A stretch of 64,000 nucleotides of DNA from Metapseudomonas otitidis. GTDB taxonomy: Bacteria > Pseudomonadota > Gammaproteobacteria > Pseudomonadales > Pseudomonadaceae. Positions 19,507 through 29,100 of this stretch are shown here, piece after piece. The notes beneath the pieces were generated by a model that saw nothing but the letters and a program-made list of their open reading frames with translations, was not told where the DNA came from and ran no database searches. The stretch spans positions 228,668-292,667 of the forward strand of contig NZ_FOJP01000004.1 of assembly GCF_900111835.1 (NCBI RefSeq), in the 5' to 3' direction. The translations under genes and the position numbers were made by a program. Positions within the stretch are counted from its first letter, which is position 1; each line of letters starts with the position of its first letter.

Positions 19507-21516
19507 TCAGCCCAGGGCCAGCAGGCGGCTCATCAGGTGCGTCCCCCGCAGCAGGGTCCCGGAGGAGACCCTGGGCGACTCCGCCAATTGCCCCAGCGCT
19601 TGCGCCAGCACCGCCACCCCCGCTGCGTCGGCCAGCGCCTGCTGGGCCCGCAGCACTTCCCGGTGATGGGCAGAGGGCTGCTGGCGACCGCTGCTGGCCA
19701 GGCTTTCCAGCACGTCCAGGGCCGGCTCCACCAGCCGTCCGGCGAGGCTCGGCGGCTCCACCGCCGGCACGGGGCGGTCGGTGCGGCTGAGCAGGCGCTG
19801 GATGCGGTCGAACAGCCGGCGGTTGCGGCTCAACCCGCCGCGCACCAGGGATTCGAAGTCCAGCGACAGGCAGCGCAGCCGGTCGTGATCGGCCACCAGC
19901 AGCGCGAGGGGCTCCAGGCAGCGGCGGCGCCCGTCCAGCCAGGGCCGCACCAGCACGGCACGGATATCGTCCAGGGCCTTCTGCGCCCGCTCCAGGTTGT
20001 CCAGGCGTTCGCGGCGCTCGGCGGTGCAGGGCAGCTCCAGCAGCAGGGTGCGGCCGTTGCTGTCCTCCAGCGGCCAGGTCAGCACCTGCCGGGCTTCGTC
20101 CAGGCTCGCTTCGTGGCAGCGGGCGGGGCGCAGCAGCAGCCGGGTCGGCGGTTCGCTGGCGAGGGCGGCGCTGTCTTCCAGGGCCAGGCCCAGCTGTTCC
20201 CAGTCCGCCAGGCCAAGGTCGAGCAGGCGCGGGTCATCCGCTGGCCAGCCGCCCTGGGGGCGGGCAATGCCGCCGCCGGGGGCCAGCCGGCCATCCTCGG
20301 CCAGGCGCGGCCCTTCCAGCTGCAACGGCGCGCGGCACAGCAGCTCGGGCGTGCTGCGCCACAGCGCCTGCTGGGCCCAGACCGCGTCCCGGCGGAAGCC
20401 GGGGTCGCTGCCATCGGGGCGGGCCAGGGTGGTTTCCAGCACCTGGCCGTCGTTGAGGTCCCAGAACGCCAGGCTCAGGCCGCGGGCGCCGCCGGCACTG
20501 GTCCACCAGTGGCCGCCCAGGGGCAGCAGGTCGAGGGTTTCACCGGCCTGGTAGTCGCGCCGCAGGCGGCCGCGCAACTGGGGCAGGCGCTCGCCGTCGG
20601 CGCGCAGCAGGGCCTGGCAGAGGGCGTGGACGCGGGCCATCTGCACCAGTGCCTCCCGCTCGCTGCTGTGGTCGTCGCGCTCGGCCAGGCGGGTGATCTG
20701 CCCGCCCAGGGTGCGCAGGTGGCCGGCCAGGCGCGGCAGGCCTTCGGTGCGGGCGCCGAGGTTGAGCAGGCGCAGCTGCAGGGCGCTGGCCCGGCTGACG
20801 TGGGACAGCCCCTGGCCCAGCAGCTCGTGCAGCAGCTGCTGCACCGAGGCCAGCAGTTCGCGCTCGGCCTCGCCCAGGCCGTCCCGCGTGGTGTCGGCAG
20901 GGGCGCTTTCGGCGGTCCAGGCCCAGGGTTGGCCGTGGGCCTGGAAGAGCCCGGCGAGGGCCGCCAGGTGCAGGGCCTTGCGTTCGCTGTCCCGCGCTTC
21001 GGAGAGCATCCCCTCGAAGCCGGCACCCGCCAGGTAGCTGACTTCGCCCTCCAGGCCCTCGAAGGCGATGGCCAGGCGCAGGCCGTGGTTGCTCACCTGG
21101 GGTGTACCGAGGGTCTCGATCCATTGCCGGGCGCGGCGGGTGGCCACCTTGCCGGCGAGCTTCTGCAACTGCGCCGGGTCCAGCGCCAGGGCTTCCACCT
21201 GGGCGGCATCGGGCTCGGGCTGTTCCGTGCCAGTGGCCGCGTCGGGCGCTTCGCTGCGCAGCCACAGCACGGCGGCGAGTATGTGCTTGCAGCAGCCGCT
21301 GGCCGGGCAGGTGCAGCGCGCCGCCTCCACGCCGCCGGCGTCCAGGCGCACGGTCTGGCCGTCGGTCTCGATCAGCCCGTGTGCCTCGGTGCGCTCGCCC
21401 CAGGCCAGCTTGCCGGCCTCCACGTCCTTGCCGGCGCGGCGCAGCAGGCCGGCGTTGGCCAGGGTTTCCAGGGCCGCGTCGTCGTAGGCCCGGTAGCGGG
21501 CCAGCCAGGCGCTCAT
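19507..21516 (-). CDS. SWIM zinc-finger protein (YehQ-type), gene 5 of the operon
   Basis: A 669-residue protein with a SWIM zinc finger near the N-terminus: Cys68-x-Cys70, then Cys76-x-His78 in RCTCPASGCCKHILAAVLW. The rest is a long, Leu- and Ala-rich helical region with no recognised catalytic motif. SWIM fingers bind DNA or proteins. It matches E. coli YehQ in size and position. GGAGGT lies seven bases before the ATG at 21516, which overlaps the stop of the VWA gene as ATGA. It is the last gene of the operon; cysI follows after about 220 bases. The function is unknown. Confidence 0.8.
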   Translation of the reverse strand: MSAWLARYRAYDDAALETLANAGLLRRAGKDVEAGKLAWGERTEAHGLIETDGQTVRLDAGGVEAARCTCPASGCCKHILAAVLWLRSEAPDAATGTEQPEPDAAQVEALALDPAQLQKLAGKVATRRARQWIETLGTPQVSNHGLRLAIAFEGLEGEVSYLAGAGFEGMLSEARDSERKALHLAALAGLFQAHGQPWAWTAESAPADTTRDGLGEAERELLASVQQLLHELLGQGLSHVSRASALQLRLLNLGARTEGLPRLAGHLRTLGGQITRLAERDDHSSEREALVQMARVHALCQALLRADGERLPQLRGRLRRDYQAGETLDLLPLGGHWWTSAGGARGLSLAFWDLNDGQVLETTLARPDGSDPGFRRDAVWAQQALWRSTPELLCRAPLQLEGPRLAEDGRLAPGGGIARPQGGWPADDPRLLDLGLADWEQLGLALEDSAALASEPPTRLLLRPARCHEASLDEARQVLTWPLEDSNGRTLLLELPCTAERRERLDNLERAQKALDDIRAVLVRPWLDGRRRCLEPLALLVADHDRLRCLSLDFESLVRGGLSRNRRLFDRIQRLLSRTDRPVPAVEPPSLAGRLVEPALDVLESLASSGRQQPSAHHREVLRAQQALADAAGVAVLAQALGQLAESPRVSSGTLLRGTHLMSRLLALG

Positions 21517-22637
21517 TGCATCACCTCCGCCAGCCATTCGGCGAAGTGCTCCGGGGTCAGCGCGGCGATCCGCATGCCCCGATCCGCCAGGCGCTGGCCC
21601 ATGGACGGGTCGTAGACCGGCCGGGCGGCATCATCCAGGGCCGCCAGGCCCAGCAGGCGCACGCGGGCCTCGTTCAGCCGCGAGACGCAGGCCAGCAGAG
21701 GGCCGATGGCGGCGCCTTCTTCGAAGTCGCTGATCAGCGCCAGCACGGTGCGCTGGGGCGTGTCCACCAATTGCTCGCAGTAGCGCAGGGCCTTGCCGAT
21801 GTCGGTGCCGCCGCCCAGCTGCACGGTCAGCAGCACCTCCACCGGGTCGTGGGCGAGGTGGCTGAGGTCCACCACCTGGGTGTCGAACAGCACCAGGCGC
21901 ACGCGCACGCTGGGCAGGGTGGCGAGGATGCTGGCGCAGATGGCGCTGTACATCACCGAGTCGAGCATCGAGCCGCTCTGGTCGACGCAGAGGATCACGT
22001 CCCAGGGCAGCTGCCGGCGGACCCGGGCGTTGAAGCGCGGCGATTCGATCAGCAGCTGTTTGCGCTCCGGGTCGTAGTGCTTGAGGTTGGCGGCGATGGT
22101 GGCGCGCCAGTCGAAGTTCTGCGCGTGGCGGATCGGCGAGCGGCGGAAGCGGTTGCGCCGGCCGTTGAGGGCGTTGGTGAAGCGGCTGCGCAGGCGCTGG
22201 AGAATTTCTTCCACCACCTTGGCGATCAGCTGGCGCACCGCGTCGCGGGTGTCGGCGCTGAGGCGACCGCGCACGCTGAGCAGCGCCTTGGCCAGGGCCG
22301 GGCTGGGTTCCAGGCTGGCGAGGCTGGCCGGGTCGGTGAGCAGTGCGCTGATGGCGTAGCGCTCGATGGCCTGGGTCTGCAGGCGCTCGAAGGTGGAACG
22401 GGGGAACAGGTTGCGGGCCTGCTCCAGCCAGTTGAGGGCGGTCAGCTGGCTGTCGTCGAGGGAGCCGCCGCGCCCGCCCTGGACATGACCACGGCGCTGG
22501 TACTCGCGGTTGTAGAGGTAGTCGAGGGTCTTCTCCAGCCGCGCGTCGGTGGGGTTCAGGGCGGCCTGGTCGAGGGCGCGGTCGGCGTAGCGGCCGAGGA
22601 TCAGGCGCCAGCGGCGGGCGGTTTCCAGGTCAGTCAT
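21513..22637 (-). CDS. VWA-domain protein (YehP-type), gene 4 of the operon
   Basis: A 374-residue protein with a helical N-terminal half (about 1-205) and a von Willebrand A domain from about 210. The MIDAS metal site is intact: DQSGS at 219-223, the Thr in QLGGGTDIG, and the acidic turn ALISDFEEG. MoxR ATPases typically work on a VWA partner encoded next door, which is the case here. The start at 22637 overlaps the DUF5682 stop by eight bases and the stop overlaps the SWIM start, so all are translationally coupled. It corresponds in size to E. coli YehP. Cytoplasmic. Confidence 0.85.
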   Translation of the reverse strand: MTDLETARRWRLILGRYADRALDQAALNPTDARLEKTLDYLYNREYQRRGHVQGGRGGSLDDSQLTALNWLEQARNLFPRSTFERLQTQAIERYAISALLTDPASLASLEPSPALAKALLSVRGRLSADTRDAVRQLIAKVVEEILQRLRSRFTNALNGRRNRFRRSPIRHAQNFDWRATIAANLKHYDPERKQLLIESPRFNARVRRQLPWDVILCVDQSGSMLDSVMYSAICASILATLPSVRVRLVLFDTQVVDLSHLAHDPVEVLLTVQLGGGTDIGKALRYCEQLVDTPQRTVLALISDFEEGAAIGPLLACVSRLNEARVRLLGLAALDDAARPVYDPSMGQRLADRGMRIAALTPEHFAEWLAEVMQ

Positions 22638-25095
22638 GGTCGGCTTCCGTGGCCCAGTCGAGCAGGCCGTCGCGCGCCAGCGAGCGCCCGAGCGCCAGGT
22701 GCAGGGCGGCGCCGGCGAGCAGGTCGTGGCTGTCCAGTTCGTGGTGGGCGCTGTCCAGGGCACTGTCGCCCAGGCCGTTCAGCGCGGCCAATTGGCTGGC
22801 CAGGCGCCCGGTCTCCTGGGGCTTGAGGCGGGTGAAGGTCAGGCGCAGGTCGGGCAGGTGGCGGACGAAGGTGGCCTCGTCCCAGCCGGCCACCAGGGCG
22901 TTGAGTGCCTGGCCCAGGTGTTCGACCCGCAGGATCAGCTCCGGTGCGGCCTGCAGCAGCCCGCCGAGGTAGCGCACGGCGTCCTCGCTGTCGGCGCCCG
23001 GGCCAAAGCGGCGGCCCAGGGCTTCGGCCAGGCGGGCCTCGTCATCGAGATCGTCCAGGTAGCGCAGCGCGTCCAGGGCGCCGGCCAGGGTGGGCGGCGC
23101 CTCGTCGCGGAGACGGGCCAGGGCGCCCTGCAGGGCTTCGTCCTGGCCATCCAGGCCCACCAGGCCGCTGCCCAGGCGGATGAATTCGCGCAGGGCCAGC
23201 AGGGCATCCACGGCGGCGCCTTCCTGCTCGGGGGCGCAGAGGGCCAGGCCCGGCACCAGGAACAGCGCCGCCGGCACGATGCGCTGCAGCAGCGCCGGCA
23301 GTTGCGGTTGCTCCTCCAGCCCGAGCAGTTCGCGGCCGCGCCACAGGTGCAGCAGGCGCTGGCCGCAGGCGACCACCGAGGCCAGCTCGGGGTCTTCGTC
23401 CAGGTGTTCGGCCAGGCGCTGGAACAGCCTCGGCAGCTGCTCGCCCAGGCCGATCAGTCCGGCGCGGGCCACCAGCTGTGCCACGCGGCCGGCGCTGCGG
23501 CCCTGGCCCTGGCCGAGCAGCGCACGCTCTTCGTCCAGCAGGCGGCGCAGGGCGATGTCGCGCAGGTTGCTGCCTTGTTCAGCCCGTTCGATGAGGTTGG
23601 CTTCCACCAACGGCGACCAGGCGTATTCCCACTCCTCGAAGAGCAGGTCGAGGCCGCTGCCGTTGACGAAGTCCGGCCCGCCCTGGTGCCGGGCCAGGCC
23701 GCTGTCCAGGTAGGCCATGAGGTGCAGGAAGCGGCTGCGGGCACGGTGGCGGGGCTTGCGGTAGAGGTCCAGGCGGGTGCGCCGGGCCAGGCTGTCGCTG
23801 AGGTCCAGGCGGTGGGCGAGGGCCAGCCGCCGGGCTTCTTCCACCAGGGGCGGGGCCTGGGTCGAGGGCGGCACGTCGCCCAGGCGGTTGCCGCCCAGGT
23901 GGCGCTGCACGGCCCGCAGCAGGCCGTCCTGGCCTTCGTCCAGGCTGCCCTTGACGAAGCAGGCGTGCACCGCGTCGAGCAGGTCGTAGCGCCCCGGGCC
24001 GGGGTGCTGGCGCAGCCGGGCGAGGCCGGCGGCCTGTTCGGCGGCGTTGCTCACGCTGGCGAAGGTCAGGGCATCGGCCAGGCGCTGCTCGCGGGTTTCG
24101 GCGGCGATGCCGCTGAGCAGGCGGGTGGCGATGCGCTGGCGGGCGAGGGTGTCGTCCTCCTCGCCCAGCAGCGCGTCCCAGACCTGCTGGTAATAGGCCG
24201 GCGAGGGCATGCCGGAGGCATAGCCGTTGAGGGCGTCGAGGCGGTCGAAGCTGTAGCGGATCAGCCAGGCCTGGCTGTCCTCCGGGGCGGCGGGTCTTGC
24301 CGGTGCCGGGGTGCCGGCGGCCAGGGCCTCCACCAGCGCCAGGGTGTGGAAGCCGCCGGTGACCACCACCAGCGGGCCGTCCACACGGCCACGCCAGTCG
24401 CGGATGCAGCCGAGCATGTGGGCTTCACGGGCCAGGGAGCCCTCGGCGGCGAGCACGTCGTCCTCGTAGTCCAGGCGGGCCATGGCGCACCAGGCGAAGG
24501 CGTCGTCGAACAGCCGCTGCCAGTCGGCCAGCGCCGCGCGGGGGCGCAGTTCGAACAGGTGCTCCCAGAGTTCGTCGTGGTCCCGGCAGTGGGCCTCGCG
24601 GGCCAGGGCGGCGAGGTAGCGGCTGTGGGCCAGGTAGCGCTCGGCCATGAGGCTGCGCTGCTGGTCGGCGGCCTGCTCCTCGTCATGCTGGTGGGCCCAG
24701 GGCAGGTCGATGAAGGCCAGCTGCGCCCCCAGGCGCTGGCCGTCCTGCAGGGCCTGCCATTCCGGCGAGTAGTCGCAGAAGGGGAAGAAGGCCGAGCGCA
24801 GCGCCGGCTCGCCCTCGGCGTCGGGCCGGCGGTGCTGGGAGAGGATCGCCAGGGGCGGCCGGCTGCGGGAGTCCAGCAGGTCGGGGATGAGCCGGTCGAA
24901 GTCCGCCGGCCCCTCGATCAGGATGGCCGCCGGCTGCAGGGCCTGCAGTTGCTGGCGCAGGGCGAAGGCGCAGGCCGGGCTGTGGTGACGCACCGGCACC
25001 AGGTGAATGCCCGCCCGGGCCAGGGCCGCGCGCTCACGGGCGGCGGCCTGCAGCCGTTCGGGCAGGCGCGGGTCGCTGGCGAAGGCCTCTGCCAT
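22630..25095 (-). CDS. DUF5682 protein (YehM-type), possible TraB/Tiki-fold, gene 3 of the operon
   Basis: An 821-residue protein of the DUF5682 family; the function is unknown. The N-terminal 260 residues show VPVRHHSPACA (RHH at 36-38), ILIEGPADFD (Glu61), FCDYSPEW (107-113), REAHM (223-227) and VVVTGGFHTLALVEAL (GGFH at 247-250). The spacing of His-pair, Glu, R-E/N-xx-M and G-xx-H resembles the TraB/PrgY/Tiki and EreA/ChaN superfamily, some of which are metallopeptidases; this is my inference. The C-terminal 550 residues are Leu- and Ala-rich helices. The start lies three bases after the ATPase stop. The partners suggest it is the effector or client-handling part of the complex. Confidence 0.82.
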   Translation of the reverse strand: MAEAFASDPRLPERLQAAARERAALARAGIHLVPVRHHSPACAFALRQQLQALQPAAILIEGPADFDRLIPDLLDSRSRPPLAILSQHRRPDAEGEPALRSAFFPFCDYSPEWQALQDGQRLGAQLAFIDLPWAHQHDEEQAADQQRSLMAERYLAHSRYLAALAREAHCRDHDELWEHLFELRPRAALADWQRLFDDAFAWCAMARLDYEDDVLAAEGSLAREAHMLGCIRDWRGRVDGPLVVVTGGFHTLALVEALAAGTPAPARPAAPEDSQAWLIRYSFDRLDALNGYASGMPSPAYYQQVWDALLGEEDDTLARQRIATRLLSGIAAETREQRLADALTFASVSNAAEQAAGLARLRQHPGPGRYDLLDAVHACFVKGSLDEGQDGLLRAVQRHLGGNRLGDVPPSTQAPPLVEEARRLALAHRLDLSDSLARRTRLDLYRKPRHRARSRFLHLMAYLDSGLARHQGGPDFVNGSGLDLLFEEWEYAWSPLVEANLIERAEQGSNLRDIALRRLLDEERALLGQGQGRSAGRVAQLVARAGLIGLGEQLPRLFQRLAEHLDEDPELASVVACGQRLLHLWRGRELLGLEEQPQLPALLQRIVPAALFLVPGLALCAPEQEGAAVDALLALREFIRLGSGLVGLDGQDEALQGALARLRDEAPPTLAGALDALRYLDDLDDEARLAEALGRRFGPGADSEDAVRYLGGLLQAAPELILRVEHLGQALNALVAGWDEATFVRHLPDLRLTFTRLKPQETGRLASQLAALNGLGDSALDSAHHELDSHDLLAGAALHLALGRSLARDGLLDWATEADHD

Positions 25096-25098
25096 GGC

Positions 25099-26196
25099 TC
25101 AGTCCCAGAGGCCCTTGCTGGCGTCGAAGAAGCGCTTCCAGTGGTCGTCGCGGCGGGCACGCTCGCGCACCACGCTGTCCAGGTAGTGGCGCAGGCGGCG
25201 GGCGTCGTCCTGGCTGTCCTTGAACACCACGCCGAGCAGCTGGCGCGCCAGCTCGGCGGCGGTCAGGCGGCCGTCGCCCAGGTAGCGGGCCTCCAGGGCG
25301 GCGGCGTAGGCGACGCTGACCGCTTCGGCGGTGGACATCACCGCGTCCGGGGCCTTGATCGCCGTGCCTTCGCGGGTGCTGCCCTGGCGCAGCTCCTGGA
25401 ACACGGTGACCAGCAGGGTGATGACGTCCCGCTCGACGGCGACCTTGCCGGCCTGCTCGCCCAGTTCGCGCTGCAGCTGGCGCATCACCAGCTCCACTTC
25501 GAATTCGCTGTCGGCGATGGGGCGCACCGTCTCGAAGTTGAAGCGGCGCTTGAGGGCGGCGGACATCTCGTGCACGCCGCGGTCGCGCAGGTTGGCGGTG
25601 GCGATGAGGTTGAAGCCGGGGCGGGCCAGCAGGCGGCCACCTTCGCCCAGCTCGGGGATCATCATCTGCTTCTCGGAGAGCAGGGAGACGAGCACGTCCT
25701 GGATCTCCGGCGGGCAACGGGTGATCTCCTCGAAGCGCACCAGCTTGCCGGCCTGCATGCCCTGGTGCAGCGGGGAGGGCACCAGGGCGCGTGGGGTCGG
25801 CCCCTCGGCCAGCAGCAGGGCGTAGTTCCAGGAGTACTTGATGTGGTCCTCGGTGGTGCCGGCGGTGCCCTGGATGGTGAGGGTGGAGTCACCGCTGATG
25901 GCGGCGGCCAGCAACTCGGAGAGCATCGACTTGGCGGTGCCCGGCTCGCCCACCAGCATCAGCCCCTGGCGGCCGAGCAGGGTGACGATGGCGCGGTCCA
26001 CCAGGGCGTCGTCGCCGTAGAACTTGCGGCTGATGCCCAGGGCGTCGTCACCGAGGATGAAGCGGCGCACCGAACGCGGCGAGCGCAGCCAGCCCGGGGG
26101 CAGGTCGGCGCCGGCCTGCTGGTCGGCTTCGCTCAGGCGCGCCAGTTCGTCGGCATGCAGGTGTTCGGCGCTGTGGCGCAGGGCGGTGCTTACCAT
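25099..26196 (-). CDS. MoxR-family AAA+ ATPase (YehL-type), gene 2 of the operon
   Basis: A 365-residue AAA+ ATPase. Walker A is GEPGTAKS (83-90); the Walker B strand is LVRFEEITR (152-160), with Glu in place of the usual Asp before the catalytic Glu. Sensor 1 is in NLIATANLRDRG and the sensor 2 region in ALKRRFNFE. MoxR ATPases are chaperone-like machines that remodel or activate VWA-linked complexes. The size and the neighbours place it in the YehL subgroup. The start at 26196 overlaps the DUF4132 stop by seven bases. Cytoplasmic. Confidence 0.88.
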   Translation of the reverse strand: MVSTALRHSAEHLHADELARLSEADQQAGADLPPGWLRSPRSVRRFILGDDALGISRKFYGDDALVDRAIVTLLGRQGLMLVGEPGTAKSMLSELLAAAISGDSTLTIQGTAGTTEDHIKYSWNYALLLAEGPTPRALVPSPLHQGMQAGKLVRFEEITRCPPEIQDVLVSLLSEKQMMIPELGEGGRLLARPGFNLIATANLRDRGVHEMSAALKRRFNFETVRPIADSEFEVELVMRQLQRELGEQAGKVAVERDVITLLVTVFQELRQGSTREGTAIKAPDAVMSTAEAVSVAYAAALEARYLGDGRLTAAELARQLLGVVFKDSQDDARRLRHYLDSVVRERARRDDHWKRFFDASKGLWD

Positions 26197-29100
26197 GGTG
26201 TCTTCTTCTTCCACTGGGGATCGAAGCCGACGCAGGCGTCGGCGGCGGCGCGGTAGTCGGCGTAGGTCTCGGCCAGCAGCACGGGCGGGATCTCCGCCAG
26301 GGGCAGGCTCTCGCCGGTGGACCAGCGCTGGGCCATGCGTTCGTAGCTGAGGTGGGTGAGCGCGGCGGGGACGTTCTCCTCGGGCAGGCAGTTGCCGGTG
26401 AAGCCGATGCACACCCGCAGGCCCAGGCTGGAAAACTCCTTGAAGTAGTGGTCGAAGAAGCCCCCGTCCTCGGCGGCGGCGCGCTGGTAGCCGAGCTTGG
26501 TGAGGGTGCCGCGCAGGGTGAAGGTGTCGCTGAGCCAGCCGAGGCGGTCGGCGATACGTTCGCCGCTGCCTTCGTCCTGCTCCGACGCTTCGCTGGCGGT
26601 GGGCTCGGGCAGCATGCGGCTCATCTGGGCGAACAGCGGTTTGACCTTGTAGTCCTTGAAGTGGGCGGTCCAGGCCTTGGCGGTGTCAGCGTCCACCAGG
26701 GCGGCGTGGGCCAGGCGTACGCGGCGGGTTTCGTCCAGCTCGACCTCGTCGTCGTCGAGGTCGATCAGGCTGCCGTCCTCGGTGGGGCGGAACAGGCGCA
26801 GGGCGCCGTCCTCGGCCACTTCGGCCCAGACCAGGCGCTGCACCAGGTGGGTGACCACCGGGTGGCGCTGCAGGTACTCGCGCCACTCGCCGGCAGGCCA
26901 CAGGCGCTCGGCGCACATGGCTTCGTAGAGGCGCTGGGTCTGCAGTTCGATGACCTGCTTGAGCTCCTTCTTGCTGGTGGAGAGCTGGGTCTTGGCTTCC
27001 TTGATCAGCGCCGGGTCGTCGCTCTTGCGCGGCTCGGGCAGGGCCTTGACCACCTTGTCGTCGGGGTTGCGCAGTTCCAGCTTGAGGGCACCGTCCAGGC
27101 GTGCGGTGAACAGGCGCTCGCCGTACTGCAGGTTGAGCACGCCCTGTTCGTCGAAGCCGGCGCTGGGGATGGTGCGGTCGGCCAGTTCATCGGCACTCCA
27201 GCCGTTGCGCTGGGCGATCTGCTCCACCAGTACGCGGGCCAGGGCCTGGACCGAGGCGGTGCGGTGGCGGCGGGCGACGGCCAGCAGCAGCTGGATCACC
27301 AGCGGGTCGTTGCTGTTGGCGGCGGCGCTGAGCAGGGCCTCGACCTGGGCGCGGCGCTGGTAGTGGTCGCGCATGTAGGCCTGCAGCAGGCTGACCAGCT
27401 CGTGGCCGGCCATGGCCCAGGTAAGGGCGAGGATGCCCTTGTCGGCGATGGCGCTGCCCAGGTAGATGGACAGGTGCTCGCGCTTGAGGATCTCGAAGGC
27501 CTGCTCCTGGGTGATGTCGGCGTACTCGGGGGACCACTTGGCCCAGGCCTGGTAGCTCTGCATGCGCTGGGCGAGGTTGGCCTGGGCGTGGGCGATGGCC
27601 TCCTCCTGGCTCGGGTGGCGGGTGTCCTGGGCGATGAAGCCCAGCAGCAGGGCCTTGCCCAACGCTGCCCGGCTGGCCGGGGCCAGCAGCTCCAGGTAGC
27701 GGTTGAGCAGGGCGTTGCCGGCCGGCTCCTTGAGCTTGCAGGCGAGCACCACCCACCAGCGCACGATCTCCGGCTCCACTGCGCTGCCGTCCAGCCACTG
27801 GCAGGCGGGCAGCCGGTCCAGGTCGAGCCAGGCCAGGCTGGCCGGGGCCTTGCCCTGCAGGCCCTTGCGCGCTTCGGCGAGCAGTACGGCGGGGGCGAGG
27901 TGTCCGCTGATGTCGTCGCCCAGGGCTTCCAAGGCGGTGAGCAGGGCGGCGCGCACGGTCTCGCGCTTCTCCTTGGCCAGGGCGGCCTTGAGCGCGGGGA
28001 CGGCTTCGGGGCGGCCCAGGCGTTGCAGCCATTCGGCGGCGAGGGTGCGGATCTCCTGCTTGCTGGAGCCCAGGGCCTCGATGGCGCGCTCGGCGATGTC
28101 GGGCAGGGTTTCCAGCAGGCGCTGTGCTTCGCTGCGGTTGGTCTTGCTGGCGCCCAGGGCCAGTTCCAGCAGCACCGGGATCAGCCGTTTCGGCAGCACC
28201 GGGAAGCGCTCCAGCAGGCTGAGGGCGGTGGGCACGTCGAACTCGGTGCGGCCATGGTTGGGGCGCAGGCCGAAGGCCTCTTCGAGGAACTGCGGGTGTT
28301 CGGCGAAGAATGGCCAGACGCGGTCGGGGTCGAGCTGGGCCAGCGGCGAGTTCCAGCCGAAGCACAGGCCGGCGGTCTCACGCTCAGGCTCTTCGCTGCC
28401 GCAGCGGCGCAGGGCGTCGGCCAGGGTGCGCAGGTCGAGACGGCGCAGGGCGTCGCCCTTGAGCCACTGCATGAGCTGGTAGGCGTTGAAGTAGCGGCGG
28501 CGGGTCACCCGCAGGGCGTGCAGCAGGTTGACGTCGGGGCTGGCGGCCAGGCGGCCACGGTAGGCGAGCACGTCGTCGAGGCCGTCGGAGAGCTTGCGGC
28601 CCTTGCCGTTGAGGAAGTCGAGGGCGGCCTGCAGGTCCTTGTCGGTCAGGGCCTTGAGCTTCTTGTAGGCCTTCTGCTGCCAGTCCCACTTGCGCTTGTG
28701 TTCCAGGTTGCTGCGGATCTCTTCCTCGGCGGAGAGACGGCTCTCCTCCAGCAGTTCGGTGAGGTTGCGGCGCAGCAGGTCGAGGGTGGCGGCCCCCAGT
28801 TCCACGTCGGGGCAGCGCTCGTAGTCGCCGGCCTCCGGCAGCACCTGTTCCTCTGCGCTGGACTGGCTGTCCAGGCGGGCCATGGCGCTGGCCAGGGCCT
28901 GCTGCACGGGCTTGGAGGTTTCCTCGGCCAGGCGCGCCTGGAGGATCGCCCGCGCGCCCTCGCCGCTGCGGGCGAGGAGGTCGGCGGCCAGGGTGCGTTC
29001 GCTGCTGCTGCCGGTCGCCAGCAGGAGGCCGAGCTGTTCCAGCTTGACGTCCTGGGGCAGGGTCTCCACGTGCGGGCCGGCGGCGGCGCGCACGGTCTTG

